From an uncultured bacterium (GTDB taxonomy: Bacteria; Cyanobacteriota; Vampirovibrionia; Gastranaerophilales; Gastranaerophilaceae), in assembly GCA_900553205.1 (NCBI GenBank), contig USCK01000008.1:1-26773 (forward strand): a stretch of DNA of 26,773 nucleotides, read 5' to 3'. This document shows, in pieces, positions 1-6,311 of this stretch. A model generated the notes under the pieces. That model made no database searches. It had not been told where the DNA came from and saw nothing but the letters and a program-made list of their open reading frames with translations. Made by a program: the position numbers and the translations under genes. The first letter of the stretch is position 1; each line of letters opens with the position of its first letter.

Positions 1-1
1 A

Positions 2-208
2 GAAGATGGATTGTACATTTTTTATGAAGCAAAGTACAAGGATGCGCCAATGCCAAAAGGTCAAAGGCTAGCACTTGAACATGTGTGTGATTGTGTTACT
101 CATGATGATTCAGTCGGAATCGTTATCTTATGTCAACATGATTATGATGTAAATGAAGACGTAGACTTGGGAAACAGCATTGTTAGAAAGTATTACAAAA
201 AGTATTGA
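2..208 (+). CDS. 3' end of an unrecognised phage gene, possibly a nuclease
   Basis: The reading frame is open from the first bases of the window to a TGA at 206-208, so this is the C-terminal part of a longer protein whose start lies upstream. The visible 68 residues begin E-D-G-L-Y-I-F-Y-E-A-K and continue with a P-K-G-Q-R stretch. An E-x-K followed by a Q is reminiscent of PD-(D/E)xK or VRR-NUC type nucleases, but the fragment is too short to assign and this is only an inference. Its stop codon overlaps the -35 box of the next promoter, which marks a transcription-unit boundary. Confidence 0.6.
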   Translation, partial: EDGLYIFYEAKYKDAPMPKGQRLALEHVCDCVTHDDSVGIVILCQHDYDVNEDVDLGNSIVRKYYKKY

Positions 209-232
209 CAAAGTATATGCAACGCATATAAT
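205..232 (+). promoter_or_regulatory. Strong early promoter
   Basis: A perfect -35 TTGACA (205-210) and a perfect -10 TATAAT (227-232) are separated by 16 bp. The first genes of a long rightward operon follow. The sequence just after the -10 (AAGTGTAAAGAGA, 236-248) recurs after the promoter at 8327-8354. A palindromic operator fills the spacer. Confidence 0.85.
215..229 (+). promoter_or_regulatory. Palindromic operator inside the early promoter
   Basis: ATATGC-AAC-GCATAT is a perfect 6-bp inverted repeat around 3 bases, lying between the -35 and -10 and overlapping the -10. The identical 15-mer recurs in the spacer of the promoter at 10843-10871. Its position is that of a classical repressor operator. 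The protein that binds it is not identified in this window. Confidence 0.7.
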
Positions 233-248
233 AGTAAGTGTAAAGAGA

Positions 249-268
249 CAAAAGTTAATAAACTTTTG
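249..268 (+). other. 5' leader hairpin abutting the ribosome site
   Basis: CAAAAGTT (249-256) and AACTTTTG (261-268) form a perfect 8-bp stem with loop AATA. It starts about ten bases after the expected transcription start and ends directly at the GGGAGG ribosome site (268-273). It may stabilise the mRNA 5' end or modulate initiation; a similar arrangement occurs at 10295-10316. Confidence 0.6.
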
Positions 269-280
269 GGAGGTATAGAT

Positions 281-622
281 ATGAATTTTTTCAACATTTT
301 TGACACCGGAATTAATTATGTGGTTCGCCCTGATACGGATGAAGAGTTAAAGGAGTATGTACTACCAATCACTTGTTATATGTATGATGAGTGTGTTGAT
401 AAGTATGGATTTGACAGTATTGAAGTAGAAGTTATTGTAGGTGCGGAAGATGAAGATGATTTAGAATACGCATTTGAAAGCTCTTATAGTGGACGTGGAT
501 TTGCAAACTTCCTTAGTGATGCAAGGTACACAAGCAACGGAGAAAAAGTAAAGAATTGGAAAGAAATTCAATATGACGTTGCCGATTACGAATTGCATAT
601 TGAGGATGCATACACATGCTAG
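281..622 (+). CDS. Acidic hypothetical protein, first gene of the early operon
   Basis: A 113-residue protein. The start at ATG 281 is chosen because GGGAGG lies at 268-273, seven bases upstream; an in-frame TTG at 266 overlaps that site and is unlikely. The protein is rich in Asp and Glu (for example the run G-A-E-D-E-D-D-L near the middle) and has no signal peptide or membrane segment. I do not recognise the family. As the first gene behind a strong regulated promoter it is expected to be made early and in quantity, which would fit a small takeover or DNA-mimic-like factor, but nothing in the sequence proves that. Confidence 0.75.
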   Translation: MNFFNIFDTGINYVVRPDTDEELKEYVLPITCYMYDECVDKYGFDSIEVEVIVGAEDEDDLEYAFESSYSGRGFANFLSDARYTSNGEKVKNWKEIQYDVADYELHIEDAYTC

Positions 623-816
623 ATTATGATATCTTCTCGGTTTGCGAAAGAAACTTTGAAAAAAATGAAAAAATAGAACAAGAAAAAATTAAAGTGCAAA
701 TTGAGAAAGAAAGAAAAGAAGAAAGAAACAATTGGATTATGTTAATGGTAATGAGTTTCTTTCTAGGAACACTATTTATGCTTGGGTATCAATTAGTACA
801 AATTACACAAAGATAG
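616..816 (+). CDS. Small single-pass membrane protein with a charged coiled-coil head
   Basis: A 66-residue protein whose ATG overlaps the end of the preceding gene (stop at 620-622), indicating translational coupling; GAGGA upstream can serve as ribosome site. Residues about 14-38 are a Lys/Glu-rich predicted coiled coil, followed by a hydrophobic segment (residues about 40-62, W-I-M-L-M-V-M-S-F-F-L-G) that should span the membrane, with a short polar C-terminus. No family recognised. The Glu/Lys content and the conserved operon position argue that it is a real gene. Confidence 0.7.
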   Translation: MLDYDIFSVCERNFEKNEKIEQEKIKVQIEKERKEERNNWIMLMVMSFFLGTLFMLGYQLVQITQR

Positions 817-827
817 GAGATAAAATC

Positions 828-1565
828 ATGGAAAACGAAACAAAAAAAAATGAAGAAAAAATTGAAGAAATGAGTATTTACGAAAAGCTTTCACACATTC
901 AATGTGAATTGAAAGCTCCAAAAAACTTGTACAACAAGTTTGGAAAATACTATTACAGAAATGCCGAAACGATTTTGGAATCAGCAAAGCCTATCTGTAA
1001 AAAGTATCATACAAGTTTGATTGTAAATGATGAAATCGTATTTGTAGAGGGAAGATTTTATGTAAAAGCTATTGCAAAGCTTTGTGATTGGAAAGGCTAC
1101 AGCATTTCTGCTTCCGCTTATGCTAGAGAAGAAGAAAAGAAAACAGGTATGGATGGTTCTCAATTAACCGGTTCATGTAGCTCATACGCTCGTAAATATG
1201 CGTTGAATGGGTTGTTTAACATTGACGATACAAAAGACGCTGATACGGATGAACAGTATGAAGAAAACAATGCTAGAACTAATAGCCAAACAAAAGTCAC
1301 TAAGCGACAAAAAAAGGTTGCACAACCGCAAGATGATACAAAGGTTATTGAGGGATTGTTTACAATTATCGCAAAACAACAATCTGAATTGCTTGGCATT
1401 GGAGTTGATTTTAGAGAAGACAAAAATGTCATTGATTTTGTAAAAGAAAAAGCTAAAGTTGAAACTTTAAATTTGGGTGAAACAAATTATTGGAACTATG
1501 ACAACTTAACACGTTTGAAAAATGTGTATGGTGCAATTTTATTAAAGAAAGGTAAAGGAATGTAA
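828..1565 (+). CDS. ERF-family single-strand annealing recombinase
   Basis: Predicted to bind single-stranded DNA and anneal complementary strands during phage recombination and genome end repair. The 245-residue protein has the family's two landmarks: Y-Y-Y-R-N-A-E near residues 41-47 before a conserved K-P, and the diagnostic T-G-S-C-S-S-Y-A-R-K-Y-A-L-N-G-L-F block at about 114-130, followed by an acidic I-D-D-T-K-D-A-D. The C-terminal third is a charged linker plus a variable domain. ATG 828 is chosen because AGGAGA sits at 815-820; the open frame extends further upstream but overlaps the preceding gene. It is followed closely by a small partner gene, an HNH nuclease and a RusA resolvase, a standard phage recombination cassette. 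Confidence 0.9.
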   Translation: MENETKKNEEKIEEMSIYEKLSHIQCELKAPKNLYNKFGKYYYRNAETILESAKPICKKYHTSLIVNDEIVFVEGRFYVKAIAKLCDWKGYSISASAYAREEEKKTGMDGSQLTGSCSSYARKYALNGLFNIDDTKDADTDEQYEENNARTNSQTKVTKRQKKVAQPQDDTKVIEGLFTIIAKQQSELLGIGVDFREDKNVIDFVKEKAKVETLNLGETNYWNYDNLTRLKNVYGAILLKKGKGM

Positions 1566-1567
1566 AA

Positions 1568-1888
1568 ATGGCAAACTTAGTAAAAAAAGAAAATAACCAA
1601 TTATTGATTCAGCAAGAAGTGGTCGAAAAACTGAAAGAATTCAAACGTCAAAAGAAAGAAATCAAAAAATATGAAGACGATTTAAAAACAGCACTTATCA
1701 AAGCCATGAAAGAAAGTGGTGTTAAATCGTTTGAAAATGATGATATCAAAATTTCGTATATCGAGCCGACCGTTCGGTATTCAGAATATGTAGATATTCC
1801 TAAGCTTAAATCAGATGGATTATACAGCTGTTATTGCACTGAAACAGAAATTCCGGTCAAAGAAAGTGTAAGGATTACAGTGCGATAA
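1568..1888 (+). CDS. Phage protein next to ERF, Gp157-like
   Basis: A 106-residue protein starting two bases after the ERF stop. Residues about 15-50 form a Lys/Glu-rich coiled coil, followed by a conserved-looking G-V-K-S-F-E-N-D-D-I-K-I-S-Y-I block and a short C-terminal beta-rich part. This order (helical N-terminus, then the S-F-E-N-D-x-I-K-I-x-Y-I motif) is what I recall from phage Gp157-like proteins beside recombinases, whose biochemical role is poorly known. Its stop overlaps the next ATG by one base (TAATG), so the two genes are coupled. The family assignment is moderate, the existence of the gene secure. Confidence 0.75.
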   Translation: MANLVKKENNQLLIQQEVVEKLKEFKRQKKEIKKYEDDLKTALIKAMKESGVKSFENDDIKISYIEPTVRYSEYVDIPKLKSDGLYSCYCTETEIPVKESVRITVR

Positions 1889-2568
1889 TGCCAAAGCTAT
1901 ATAAACGAGGAAATACATATGTTTTAAACGGACTACAAATTAAAATGAGTGATTCTCTTCTATTGGACAGTGGAGAATCGCTTGAAGTAGACGTTAACAT
2001 TGTTGACAAAAGGCACATAACACAAAATCAACGGAAGTTTATTTTCCTATTATGCAAAGATTTGTCTGATTATACAGGAGAAAATAAGGAGCTTATTCGA
2101 GCGACGGTGCAAAAATCGTATGAAGACACAAAGAAAATCTGTCACACGTCTTTGATGGATTATAGTGAAACGGAAGCTTCTGAATTGATTGATTGTATTA
2201 TCGAGTTCGGAATAAGAATTGGTTGTCCAAATGTTGCTCGCTGTTTGGAAAATGGGTACACATTCAGCGAAAAGCAAACGTATTCTATGATATTGTCTAG
2301 GACCTGTTGTATTTGTGGAAGAACAGGTGCAGACATACATCACTATGACCAAATTGGTACCAAAGGAAACCGAGAAAAAATCAGTCATATCGGGCTTAGG
2401 GTTCTTCCGCTATGTAGATATCATCATACTTTATTTCACAACATTGGTAAGTTGGAGTGGGATAAAAAATTTCACACGACACCATGCAAGGTTGATGAAA
2501 AAATCGAGTGGTTTATAAAAAAAGGAGTTTTAAAAGAATTTGACGAAGATATTGAAGATAACAATTAA
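1888..2568 (+). CDS. Putative HNH nuclease (HNHc_6-like)
   Basis: A 226-residue protein. The N-terminal 130 residues are a DNA-binding-like region. The C-terminus carries a zinc-binding HNH fold: C140-x2-C143, the metal-binding D149-I-H-H, then L-P-L-C176-R-Y-H179-H and H184. This pattern matches the HNHc proteins encoded between annealing proteins and replication genes in many Firmicute phages, where they are thought to process recombination intermediates. ATG 1888 overlaps the previous stop by one base. The 3' end overlaps the start of the RusA gene by 29 bases. The family is clear; the substrate is inferred from context. Confidence 0.85.
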   Translation: MPKLYKRGNTYVLNGLQIKMSDSLLLDSGESLEVDVNIVDKRHITQNQRKFIFLLCKDLSDYTGENKELIRATVQKSYEDTKKICHTSLMDYSETEASELIDCIIEFGIRIGCPNVARCLENGYTFSEKQTYSMILSRTCCICGRTGADIHHYDQIGTKGNREKISHIGLRVLPLCRYHHTLFHNIGKLEWDKKFHTTPCKVDEKIEWFIKKGVLKEFDEDIEDNN

Positions 2569-2941
2569 TGGGAATCCTGTAACCAAAAAAAACAGTCAAG
2601 AAATACGTTTTAAGAATTGGCGAAAGCGTACAGGCCCATTTATCGTTCCTAGCGCCATTTATAGAACGTATGAGAGAGATTTTTGTGAACAATGTATAAA
2701 TAGTCATGTTGTACCAAATGAGCCTTTAAACGAGCCTATAGAGGTCACATGTCTATACTACAGAAAAACACGTATTAGATGCGATCTAACGAATCTTTTG
2801 GAATGTACAGATGATTGTTTAGTAAAAGCTAACATCATTAAAGATGATAACTTTAAAATTATTGTCAGTCACGATGGAAGTAGAGTACTTTTTGATAAAG
2901 AAAACCCACGAGTTGAAATAATTATAAAAAGATTAAATTAA
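2540..2941 (+). CDS. rusA: RusA-family Holliday junction resolvase, TTG start
   Basis: A 133-residue endodeoxyribonuclease expected to cut four-way DNA junctions symmetrically as a homodimer. N-terminal P-V-T-K-K-N-S-Q (13-20) is the usual RusA basic loop. The catalytic acidic region reads C-D82-L-T-N-L-L-E followed by D91-D92 and I-I-K-D102-D103-N, the expected spacing of the family Asp residues. The only good start is TTG 2540, with AGGAG at about 2523-2527, inside the end of the HNH gene. Two nucleases plus ERF side by side form a coherent recombination and replication-intermediate processing module. Confidence 0.88.
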   Translation: MTKILKITINGNPVTKKNSQEIRFKNWRKRTGPFIVPSAIYRTYERDFCEQCINSHVVPNEPLNEPIEVTCLYYRKTRIRCDLTNLLECTDDCLVKANIIKDDNFKIIVSHDGSRVLFDKENPRVEIIIKRLN

Positions 2942-2944
2942 GTG

Positions 2945-2973
2945 TTGCATATAGTACACAAATATTGTAAAAT
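2945..2973 (+). promoter_or_regulatory. Promoter before the replication gene
   Basis: TTGCAT (2945-2950) and TAAAAT (2968-2973) with a 17-bp spacer stand in the gap between RusA and the replication gene. Each box has one or two mismatches to consensus. It would give the replication half of the operon its own transcript. Confidence 0.5.
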
Positions 2974-2996
2974 AAAAGCACAAGGAGGAATGAAAT

Positions 2997-3767
2997 ATGG
3001 CAGTGATTAGAACCATCAAAAACGATAATTATACAACAATGAGTAATTATCATTTAAAAGACAAAAACATTTCATTGAAAGCAAAAGGCTTATTAAGTAT
3101 TATGTTGTCTTTGCCCGAAGAATGGCATTACTCGGTTGATGGTCTGACCACGATATGTAAGGAAAGCAAAAATACAGTTAATTCGGTTTTGAAAGAATTG
3201 GAAGACAACGGATATCTACTAAGGCAAAGAAAATATGTCGATGGAAAGATATCTGAATGGGAGTATTTGATATTTGAAAATAATGATAATCATGATGATT
3301 ACCTACATCCCAAAAATGAAGATATAGAAAATGAAGATATAGAAAATTGGGACGTATATAAATATACTAATAAATCAAATACTAAAGAATTAAATACTAA
3401 TAAAGAAAAAAATATAAAAAAAGAAAGTGTTGATTCCGTTATCCACAATTACACAAACAGCGAAGAACTAGTTAGTGCTTTGTTGGATTTTAAAGAAATG
3501 CGTAAAGTAATGAAAAAACCGCTAACGCCAAGAGCAATGAAACAATGCTTAAAAAAGCTCGATGGGTTAGAGGAAGAGTCCAAGGTCAAAGTAGTGCTTC
3601 AATCGGTAGAAAATGGATGGCTGACATTTTATGAATTGAAAGATATAAAGCCGTTTACTAAAAACGGAACAACAGTTCCGCAATGGTACACAAAAACCGA
3701 ACAACATGTAGCTAGTGATGAATTGAAAAATGAAGTGGAAGATATGCTTAGAAATCTAGGAGGTTAA
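2997..3767 (+). CDS. Phage replication initiator / replisome organiser, winged-helix protein
   Basis: A 256-residue protein behind a near-perfect ribosome site (AAGGAGG, 2982-2988). Residues about 1-95 match the DNA-binding winged helix of phage replisome organisers: an N-terminal strand, then L-K-A-K-G-L-L-S-I-M-L-S-L-P-E-E-W, a recognition-helix region C-K-E-S-K-N-T-V-N-S-V-L-K-E-L, and a wing. A low-complexity linker (about 105-140) rich in Asn, Lys and Glu is encoded by AT-rich 15-bp repeats, and a helical C-terminal domain (about 150-220) ends in a W-L-T-F-Y motif as in DnaD-like proteins. It probably melts the origin and recruits host helicase; no phage helicase or loader is seen nearby. 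Confidence 0.8.
   Translation: MAVIRTIKNDNYTTMSNYHLKDKNISLKAKGLLSIMLSLPEEWHYSVDGLTTICKESKNTVNSVLKELEDNGYLLRQRKYVDGKISEWEYLIFENNDNHDDYLHPKNEDIENEDIENWDVYKYTNKSNTKELNTNKEKNIKKESVDSVIHNYTNSEELVSALLDFKEMRKVMKKPLTPRAMKQCLKKLDGLEEESKVKVVLQSVENGWLTFYELKDIKPFTKNGTTVPQWYTKTEQHVASDELKNEVEDMLRNLGG
3313..3405 (+). repeat. 15-bp repeats inside the replication gene, candidate origin
   Basis: AAAATGAAGATATAG is repeated perfectly in tandem (3313-3327, 3328-3342). A second family with TACTAA cores begins at 3365, 3380 and 3395, again at 15-bp steps. The surrounding 3300-3425 is extremely AT-rich. Many phages keep their origin as iterons within the initiator gene linker, so this is a plausible origin; the repeats also encode pentapeptide repeats, so protein-level expansion is the alternative. 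Confidence 0.5.
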
Positions 3768-3771
3768 AAGC

Positions 3772-3870
3772 ATGAGATTAAAACGTTTAGACAGTTTGGA
3801 TGAAATGATTAAAAAATATTGTGTAGAGAATGGGAAGATGGTAGAAAATGACAGCCAAAGAAATGTTTGA
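3772..3870 (+). CDS. Very small hypothetical protein (32 aa)
   Basis: ATG 3772 follows a strong AGGAGG (3758-3763) at the end of the replication gene and runs 32 codons to TGA at 3868-3870, overlapping the next gene by 23 bases. The peptide is basic at the N-terminus and begins M-R-L-K-R-L-D-S-L-D-E-M. The strong ribosome site is the main support; the gene may be translated mainly to couple the next one. No family recognised. Confidence 0.5.
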   Translation: MRLKRLDSLDEMIKKYCVENGKMVENDSQRNV

Positions 3871-4084
3871 AAAACTAGGATATACAAGAAAAGTAGATTC
3901 AGAAAAATTAATATATACAAAATATCTAAATGCTAAATTTTTATGTCTTGAAATAACGTTTGATTTAATGGAAAAAGAAATTGAATGGTTTGATTGCTAT
4001 GAAGATTATACGATAAGTAACGCTTTGTTATTAGCTATATGTAAACAAGCAAAGGAATTAGGTTGGCTAAGTGTGACTATATGA
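3848..4084 (+). CDS. Small phage protein of the 'MTAKEMFEKLGY' type
   Basis: A 78-residue soluble protein. The N-terminus M-T-A-K-E-M-F-E-K-L-G-Y and the C-terminal A-I-x-K-Q-A-K-E-L-G-W are features I recall from a widespread family of small Firmicute phage early proteins with no assigned function. It lies between the replication gene and SSB, where such proteins are usual. The start is ATG 3848 inside the preceding small gene, with a weak G-rich upstream site. Its stop overlaps the next ATG by four bases (ATGA). Confidence 0.75.
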   Translation: MTAKEMFEKLGYTRKVDSEKLIYTKYLNAKFLCLEITFDLMEKEIEWFDCYEDYTISNALLLAICKQAKELGWLSVTI

Positions 4085-4140
4085 ATAAAAAGCACAATGT
4101 AAAGAATTGGGGTGGATTTAAGGAACCGTATGAAAAATAG
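4081..4140 (+). CDS. Possible 19-residue leader-like peptide
   Basis: ATG 4081 overlaps the preceding TGA (4082-4084) in the ATGA configuration typical of coupled translation and runs 19 codons to TAG at 4138-4140, overlapping the start of the next gene. It may be a true micropeptide, or only a bridge letting ribosomes reach ATG 4130. The evidence is weak. Confidence 0.25.
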   Translation: MNKKHNVKNWGGFKEPYEK

Positions 4141-4312
4141 TGATATAGAAGTGGATATGACATACACACAAGCTTTTGAAAAGATAAAAATGCTTTTAAA
4201 AGAAAAGTGCATGGATAAGATGTTTTTTGGAAATGGAACATATTGTGCTATCGGACTAGTGGAAAAGGCTTGTATGATGGCAGACGAAAGGAATAAAGAT
4301 GAAAGCGATTAA
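4130..4312 (+). CDS. Small hypothetical phage protein
   Basis: A 60-residue protein. ATG 4130 is preferred because AAGGA lies at 4120-4124; an in-frame GTG at 4112 lacks a ribosome site. The sequence is amphipathic and helical (Y-T-Q-A-F-E-K-I-K-M-L-L-K-E-K) followed by a Cys-containing segment and a charged tail. The family is not recognised. It overlaps the next small gene and belongs to the run of tiny early genes between the replication protein and SSB. Confidence 0.6.
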   Translation: MKNSDIEVDMTYTQAFEKIKMLLKEKCMDKMFFGNGTYCAIGLVEKACMMADERNKDESD

Positions 4313-4418
4313 GGATGTAGCTTTAGTAGTATTGATTTTAGCAAGTTGTTATATGTGTCATGAATGGGCTTGGCAATATGGGCTATTGATGATACCAGGT
4401 TTCTTGTTTTTTGAATAG
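4299..4418 (+). CDS. Tiny membrane protein (39 aa)
   Basis: ATG 4299 follows AAAGGA (4287-4292) and runs 39 codons to TAG 4416-4418. The peptide is almost entirely hydrophobic: residues about 6-20 (V-A-L-V-V-L-I-L-A-S-C-Y) and about 24-38 could form one or two membrane passes, separated by C-H-E-W. It overlaps both neighbours. Small membrane peptides of this kind are common in phage early regions; the function is unknown. Confidence 0.55.
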   Translation: MKAIKDVALVVLILASCYMCHEWAWQYGLLMIPGFLFFE

Positions 4419-4422
4419 ACAT

Positions 4423-4617
4423 ATGATTAGTATTAATTTAATTTATATAGTTGTAATTGGTTTTATAATCGTCACGATTATTTGCTTAATAGTTGATAAA
4501 GTATGCTATAAAACAACATATATGGAAACCGAAGAACATGCTAGAAACGCACGAATTAGGCAAGAAAGAATTAGCCGAAAGCAAAGTAAGGAAGTAGAAA
4601 ATAATGAATGGATTTAA
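4423..4617 (+). CDS. Small single-pass membrane protein
   Basis: A 64-residue protein from ATG 4423; an in-frame TTG at 4411 overlapping the previous stop would add four residues and fits coupled translation, so the start is uncertain. Residues about 4-25 (I-N-L-I-Y-I-V-V-I-G-F-I-I-V-T) form a clear membrane segment, followed by a charged cytoplasmic tail rich in Arg, Glu and Lys. No recognisable ribosome site precedes ATG 4423. The role is unknown. Confidence 0.6.
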   Translation: MISINLIYIVVIGFIIVTIICLIVDKVCYKTTYMETEEHARNARIRQERISRKQSKEVENNEWI

Positions 4618-4765
4618 TGAATTAGTCGGATCATTAGAATGGTTAAAAACCATGGCACTTAGATACTCGGAAAACAGGATGTTTGAGTATCAAGTAAAAA
4701 CAGAACAAGCTTATAAAATATTAAAAGATTTTGTAAAAAAGGTAGGAAAAGAAAATGTTAAATAG
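4604..4765 (+). CDS. Small hypothetical protein before SSB
   Basis: A 53-residue protein from ATG 4604, inside the end of the preceding membrane-protein gene, with AGGAAG shortly upstream. It ends 11 bases inside the SSB gene. The sequence is soluble and helical with several aromatic residues and a basic C-terminus (K-D-F-V-K-K-V-G-K). Its compact overlap with both neighbours and the lack of competing frames support it. The family is not recognised. Confidence 0.55.
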   Translation: MNGFNELVGSLEWLKTMALRYSENRMFEYQVKTEQAYKILKDFVKKVGKENVK

Positions 4766-5225
4766 CGTATGTTTGATTGGAAGACTTACAAAAGATTTAG
4801 AACTTAGACAAACACAAAGCGGTAATTGCTATGTAGGATTTACACTAGCTGTTAGACGTAATTTTGTAAAAGATGGACAACACGAATCTGATTTTATTAA
4901 TTGTGTGGCTTGGGGAAAAACAGCGGAAACGATGTGTAATTACTTGTCCAAAGGTTCATTGATTGGGGTTGATGGACGTATTCAAACAAGAAATTATGAC
5001 AATCAACAAGGACAACGTGTCTATGTGACAGAAGTAAACGTACAAAATTTTCACTTTTTAGAAAGCAAAGGTACACATCAAGAATATGAAAATACGGAAC
5101 AGCCACAAAAACAGGAATATCAAGGTACACAACAAGCGACAACAAAGTATGATGGAGTACGAACGTTTGGCAGAGAAGAGTATAACGAACCTATAGATAT
5201 CAAAGATAGCGACTTACCCTTTTAA
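4755..5225 (+). CDS. ssb: Single-stranded DNA-binding protein
   Basis: A 156-residue SSB that coats single-stranded DNA at replication and recombination forks. The N-terminal OB fold (about 1-105) starts with the family signature M-L-N-S-V-C-L-I-G-R-L-T-K-D-L-E-L-R and contains F-I-N-C-V-A-W-G-K and the G-x-I-Q-T-R-x-Y-D-x-Q-Q-G motif. A Gln-rich disordered linker leads to the acidic tip D-S-D-L-P-F, which docks partner proteins such as RecO, PriA or polymerase subunits in bacterial SSBs. Length and order are normal for a phage or bacterial SSB. It likely acts with the ERF protein upstream. Confidence 0.95.
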   Translation: MLNSVCLIGRLTKDLELRQTQSGNCYVGFTLAVRRNFVKDGQHESDFINCVAWGKTAETMCNYLSKGSLIGVDGRIQTRNYDNQQGQRVYVTEVNVQNFHFLESKGTHQEYENTEQPQKQEYQGTQQATTKYDGVRTFGREEYNEPIDIKDSDLPF

Positions 5226-5245
5226 AAATATTTTCGGGAATGTAT

Positions 5246-5599
5246 ATGTGGTCAAGAATTGAATATGAAAGCTTAAAACGTGGGGATGTTGTACACACAA
5301 AATTGTTCCACTCGGACGTAGATAAAAGGACGTTTGAGTGCGAACTTGTGCGTAAAATTAAAGACAATTGGATTGTAATAGAATTAAAAGGATTCAGAAA
5401 CGAATTTTTAATGTCGAGGTTTGAGTACCAAGAATGTAAAATTGATGATTATTTTTTTAAACGTAGAATTGAAGAGCAACAGACGTATATAGACTATTAT
5501 ACAAAATGTTTGAAAAAGCATTTAGATGCAAGAACGGAGTTAGAAAGCAAACAATTATGGATGAAAAATGTAGAAGCGAACTTACAGAAAAAATCTTAG
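5246..5599 (+). CDS. Hypothetical phage protein
   Basis: A 117-residue protein. ATG 5246 is chosen because GGGA (5236-5239) is six bases upstream; the ATG at 5240 lies directly on that site. The N-terminal half looks like a small beta-rich domain (R-G-D-V-V-H-T-K-L-F ... N-W-I-V-I-E-L-K-G-F), the C-terminal half a helical coiled coil. The 3' end overlaps the following MazG-like gene. I do not recognise the family. Confidence 0.65.
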   Translation: MWSRIEYESLKRGDVVHTKLFHSDVDKRTFECELVRKIKDNWIVIELKGFRNEFLMSRFEYQECKIDDYFFKRRIEEQQTYIDYYTKCLKKHLDARTELESKQLWMKNVEANLQKKS

Positions 5600-5877
5600 A
5601 TAAAATCAAGTGTATCGTAGATAATTCAGACCAAAAGGAACAGAAATTGAAATTTTTCGAGGAATGCGGAGAACTTTTTGTGGAGTTAACACACGATACA
5701 ACATATGATAAATTGTTGGATGAATTCAGCGATTTGATGGTCATGTATATCCAAATGGTGATGTACAAAAGCATTAAAGCAGATGATATTTTAAAACGCA
5801 TGAATTTTAAAGCCGATAGACAAGTAATTAGGTTGATTAAAGCTGGAAAAATTGAAAGCGATGAGGAATGGTTTTAA
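5557..5877 (+). CDS. MazG-like NTP pyrophosphohydrolase
   Basis: Predicted to hydrolyse a nucleoside triphosphate to its monophosphate and pyrophosphate; phage versions adjust nucleotide pools or alarmone signalling. Taking ATG 5557 (106 aa), the metal-binding signature E-E36-C-G-E39 followed by D-E56-F-S-D59 fits the EExxE...ExxD pattern of all-alpha NTP pyrophosphatases, with a helical core around it. A longer version from ATG 5506 (123 aa) is possible but would lie further inside the previous gene, and neither start has a good ribosome site. The substrate cannot be deduced. It sits in the replication module next to SSB, a common place for such enzymes. Confidence 0.7.
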   Translation: MDEKCRSELTEKILDKIKCIVDNSDQKEQKLKFFEECGELFVELTHDTTYDKLLDEFSDLMVMYIQMVMYKSIKADDILKRMNFKADRQVIRLIKAGKIESDEEWF

Positions 5878-5879
5878 AA

Positions 5880-6074
5880 ATGGATATTGTGAGTTTTATT
5901 TTAGGTGTTTGTGTGATGTATCTAGTACAAAAAGTGTATGCTTTATATAAAATATATAAATTAAACATTGCTTTAAATATGGCTTTAATTGATTTAAAAG
6001 ACGTGGCTAGATATGCAAACGAAAAAGCAAATTATAATGTTGGTAACATTAGTGATAAGGAAGATGATCGATGA
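5880..6074 (+). CDS. Small single-pass membrane protein
   Basis: A 64-residue protein from ATG 5880, with GAGGA at 5863-5867; the alternative ATG 5868 adds four residues but touches that site. Residues about 3-22 (I-V-S-F-I-L-G-V-C-V-M-Y-L-V) form a membrane anchor, followed by a mixed helical region and an acidic tail. The stop overlaps the next ATG (ATGA), so the genes are coupled. The function is unknown. Confidence 0.6.
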   Translation: MDIVSFILGVCVMYLVQKVYALYKIYKLNIALNMALIDLKDVARYANEKANYNVGNISDKEDDR

Positions 6075-6280
6075 AAATTGAAGACGGATTTGATAGCAGA
6101 AGAAGACGATTCAAAGCAAAATGGGAGTGTAAGTGTAAAAATGTAGAGTTCAAAACAGCAGACCCAAGCGATAAAAAGCTTTATGATTTTGTGCAAAATC
6201 GGAAATATGAAAAACTGGGATATACATCATTTCAAAACTATGTAAAAAAGAAAATTGAAGAAGATTTGAAAAAGGTGTAA
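6071..6280 (+). CDS. Small basic hypothetical protein
   Basis: A 69-residue protein starting in the ATGA overlap with the previous gene, with AAGGA upstream. It has an Arg cluster (D-S-R-R-R-R-F-K-A-K-W), a C-K-C pair and a helical, Lys-rich C-terminus (Y-T-S-F-Q-N-Y-V-K-K-K-I-E-E-D-L-K-K). The C-terminal half resembles the end of short ribbon-helix-helix-like proteins such as those just downstream, but that is only suggestive. No function is assigned. Confidence 0.6.
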   Translation: MKIEDGFDSRRRRFKAKWECKCKNVEFKTADPSDKKLYDFVQNRKYEKLGYTSFQNYVKKKIEEDLKKV

Positions 6281-6311
6281 TATATAAAGTGCATATATAG
6301 GAGTAAAAAAT

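Noticed and set aside
732..827. Upstream extension of the ERF gene to an earlier ATG
   Set aside because: The extra 32 residues overlap the membrane-protein gene in another frame, and the strong AGGAGA site belongs to ATG 828.
1207..1443. Alternative 78-codon + strand frame inside the ERF gene
   Set aside because: No ribosome site, and it lies over the conserved ERF C-terminal coding sequence.
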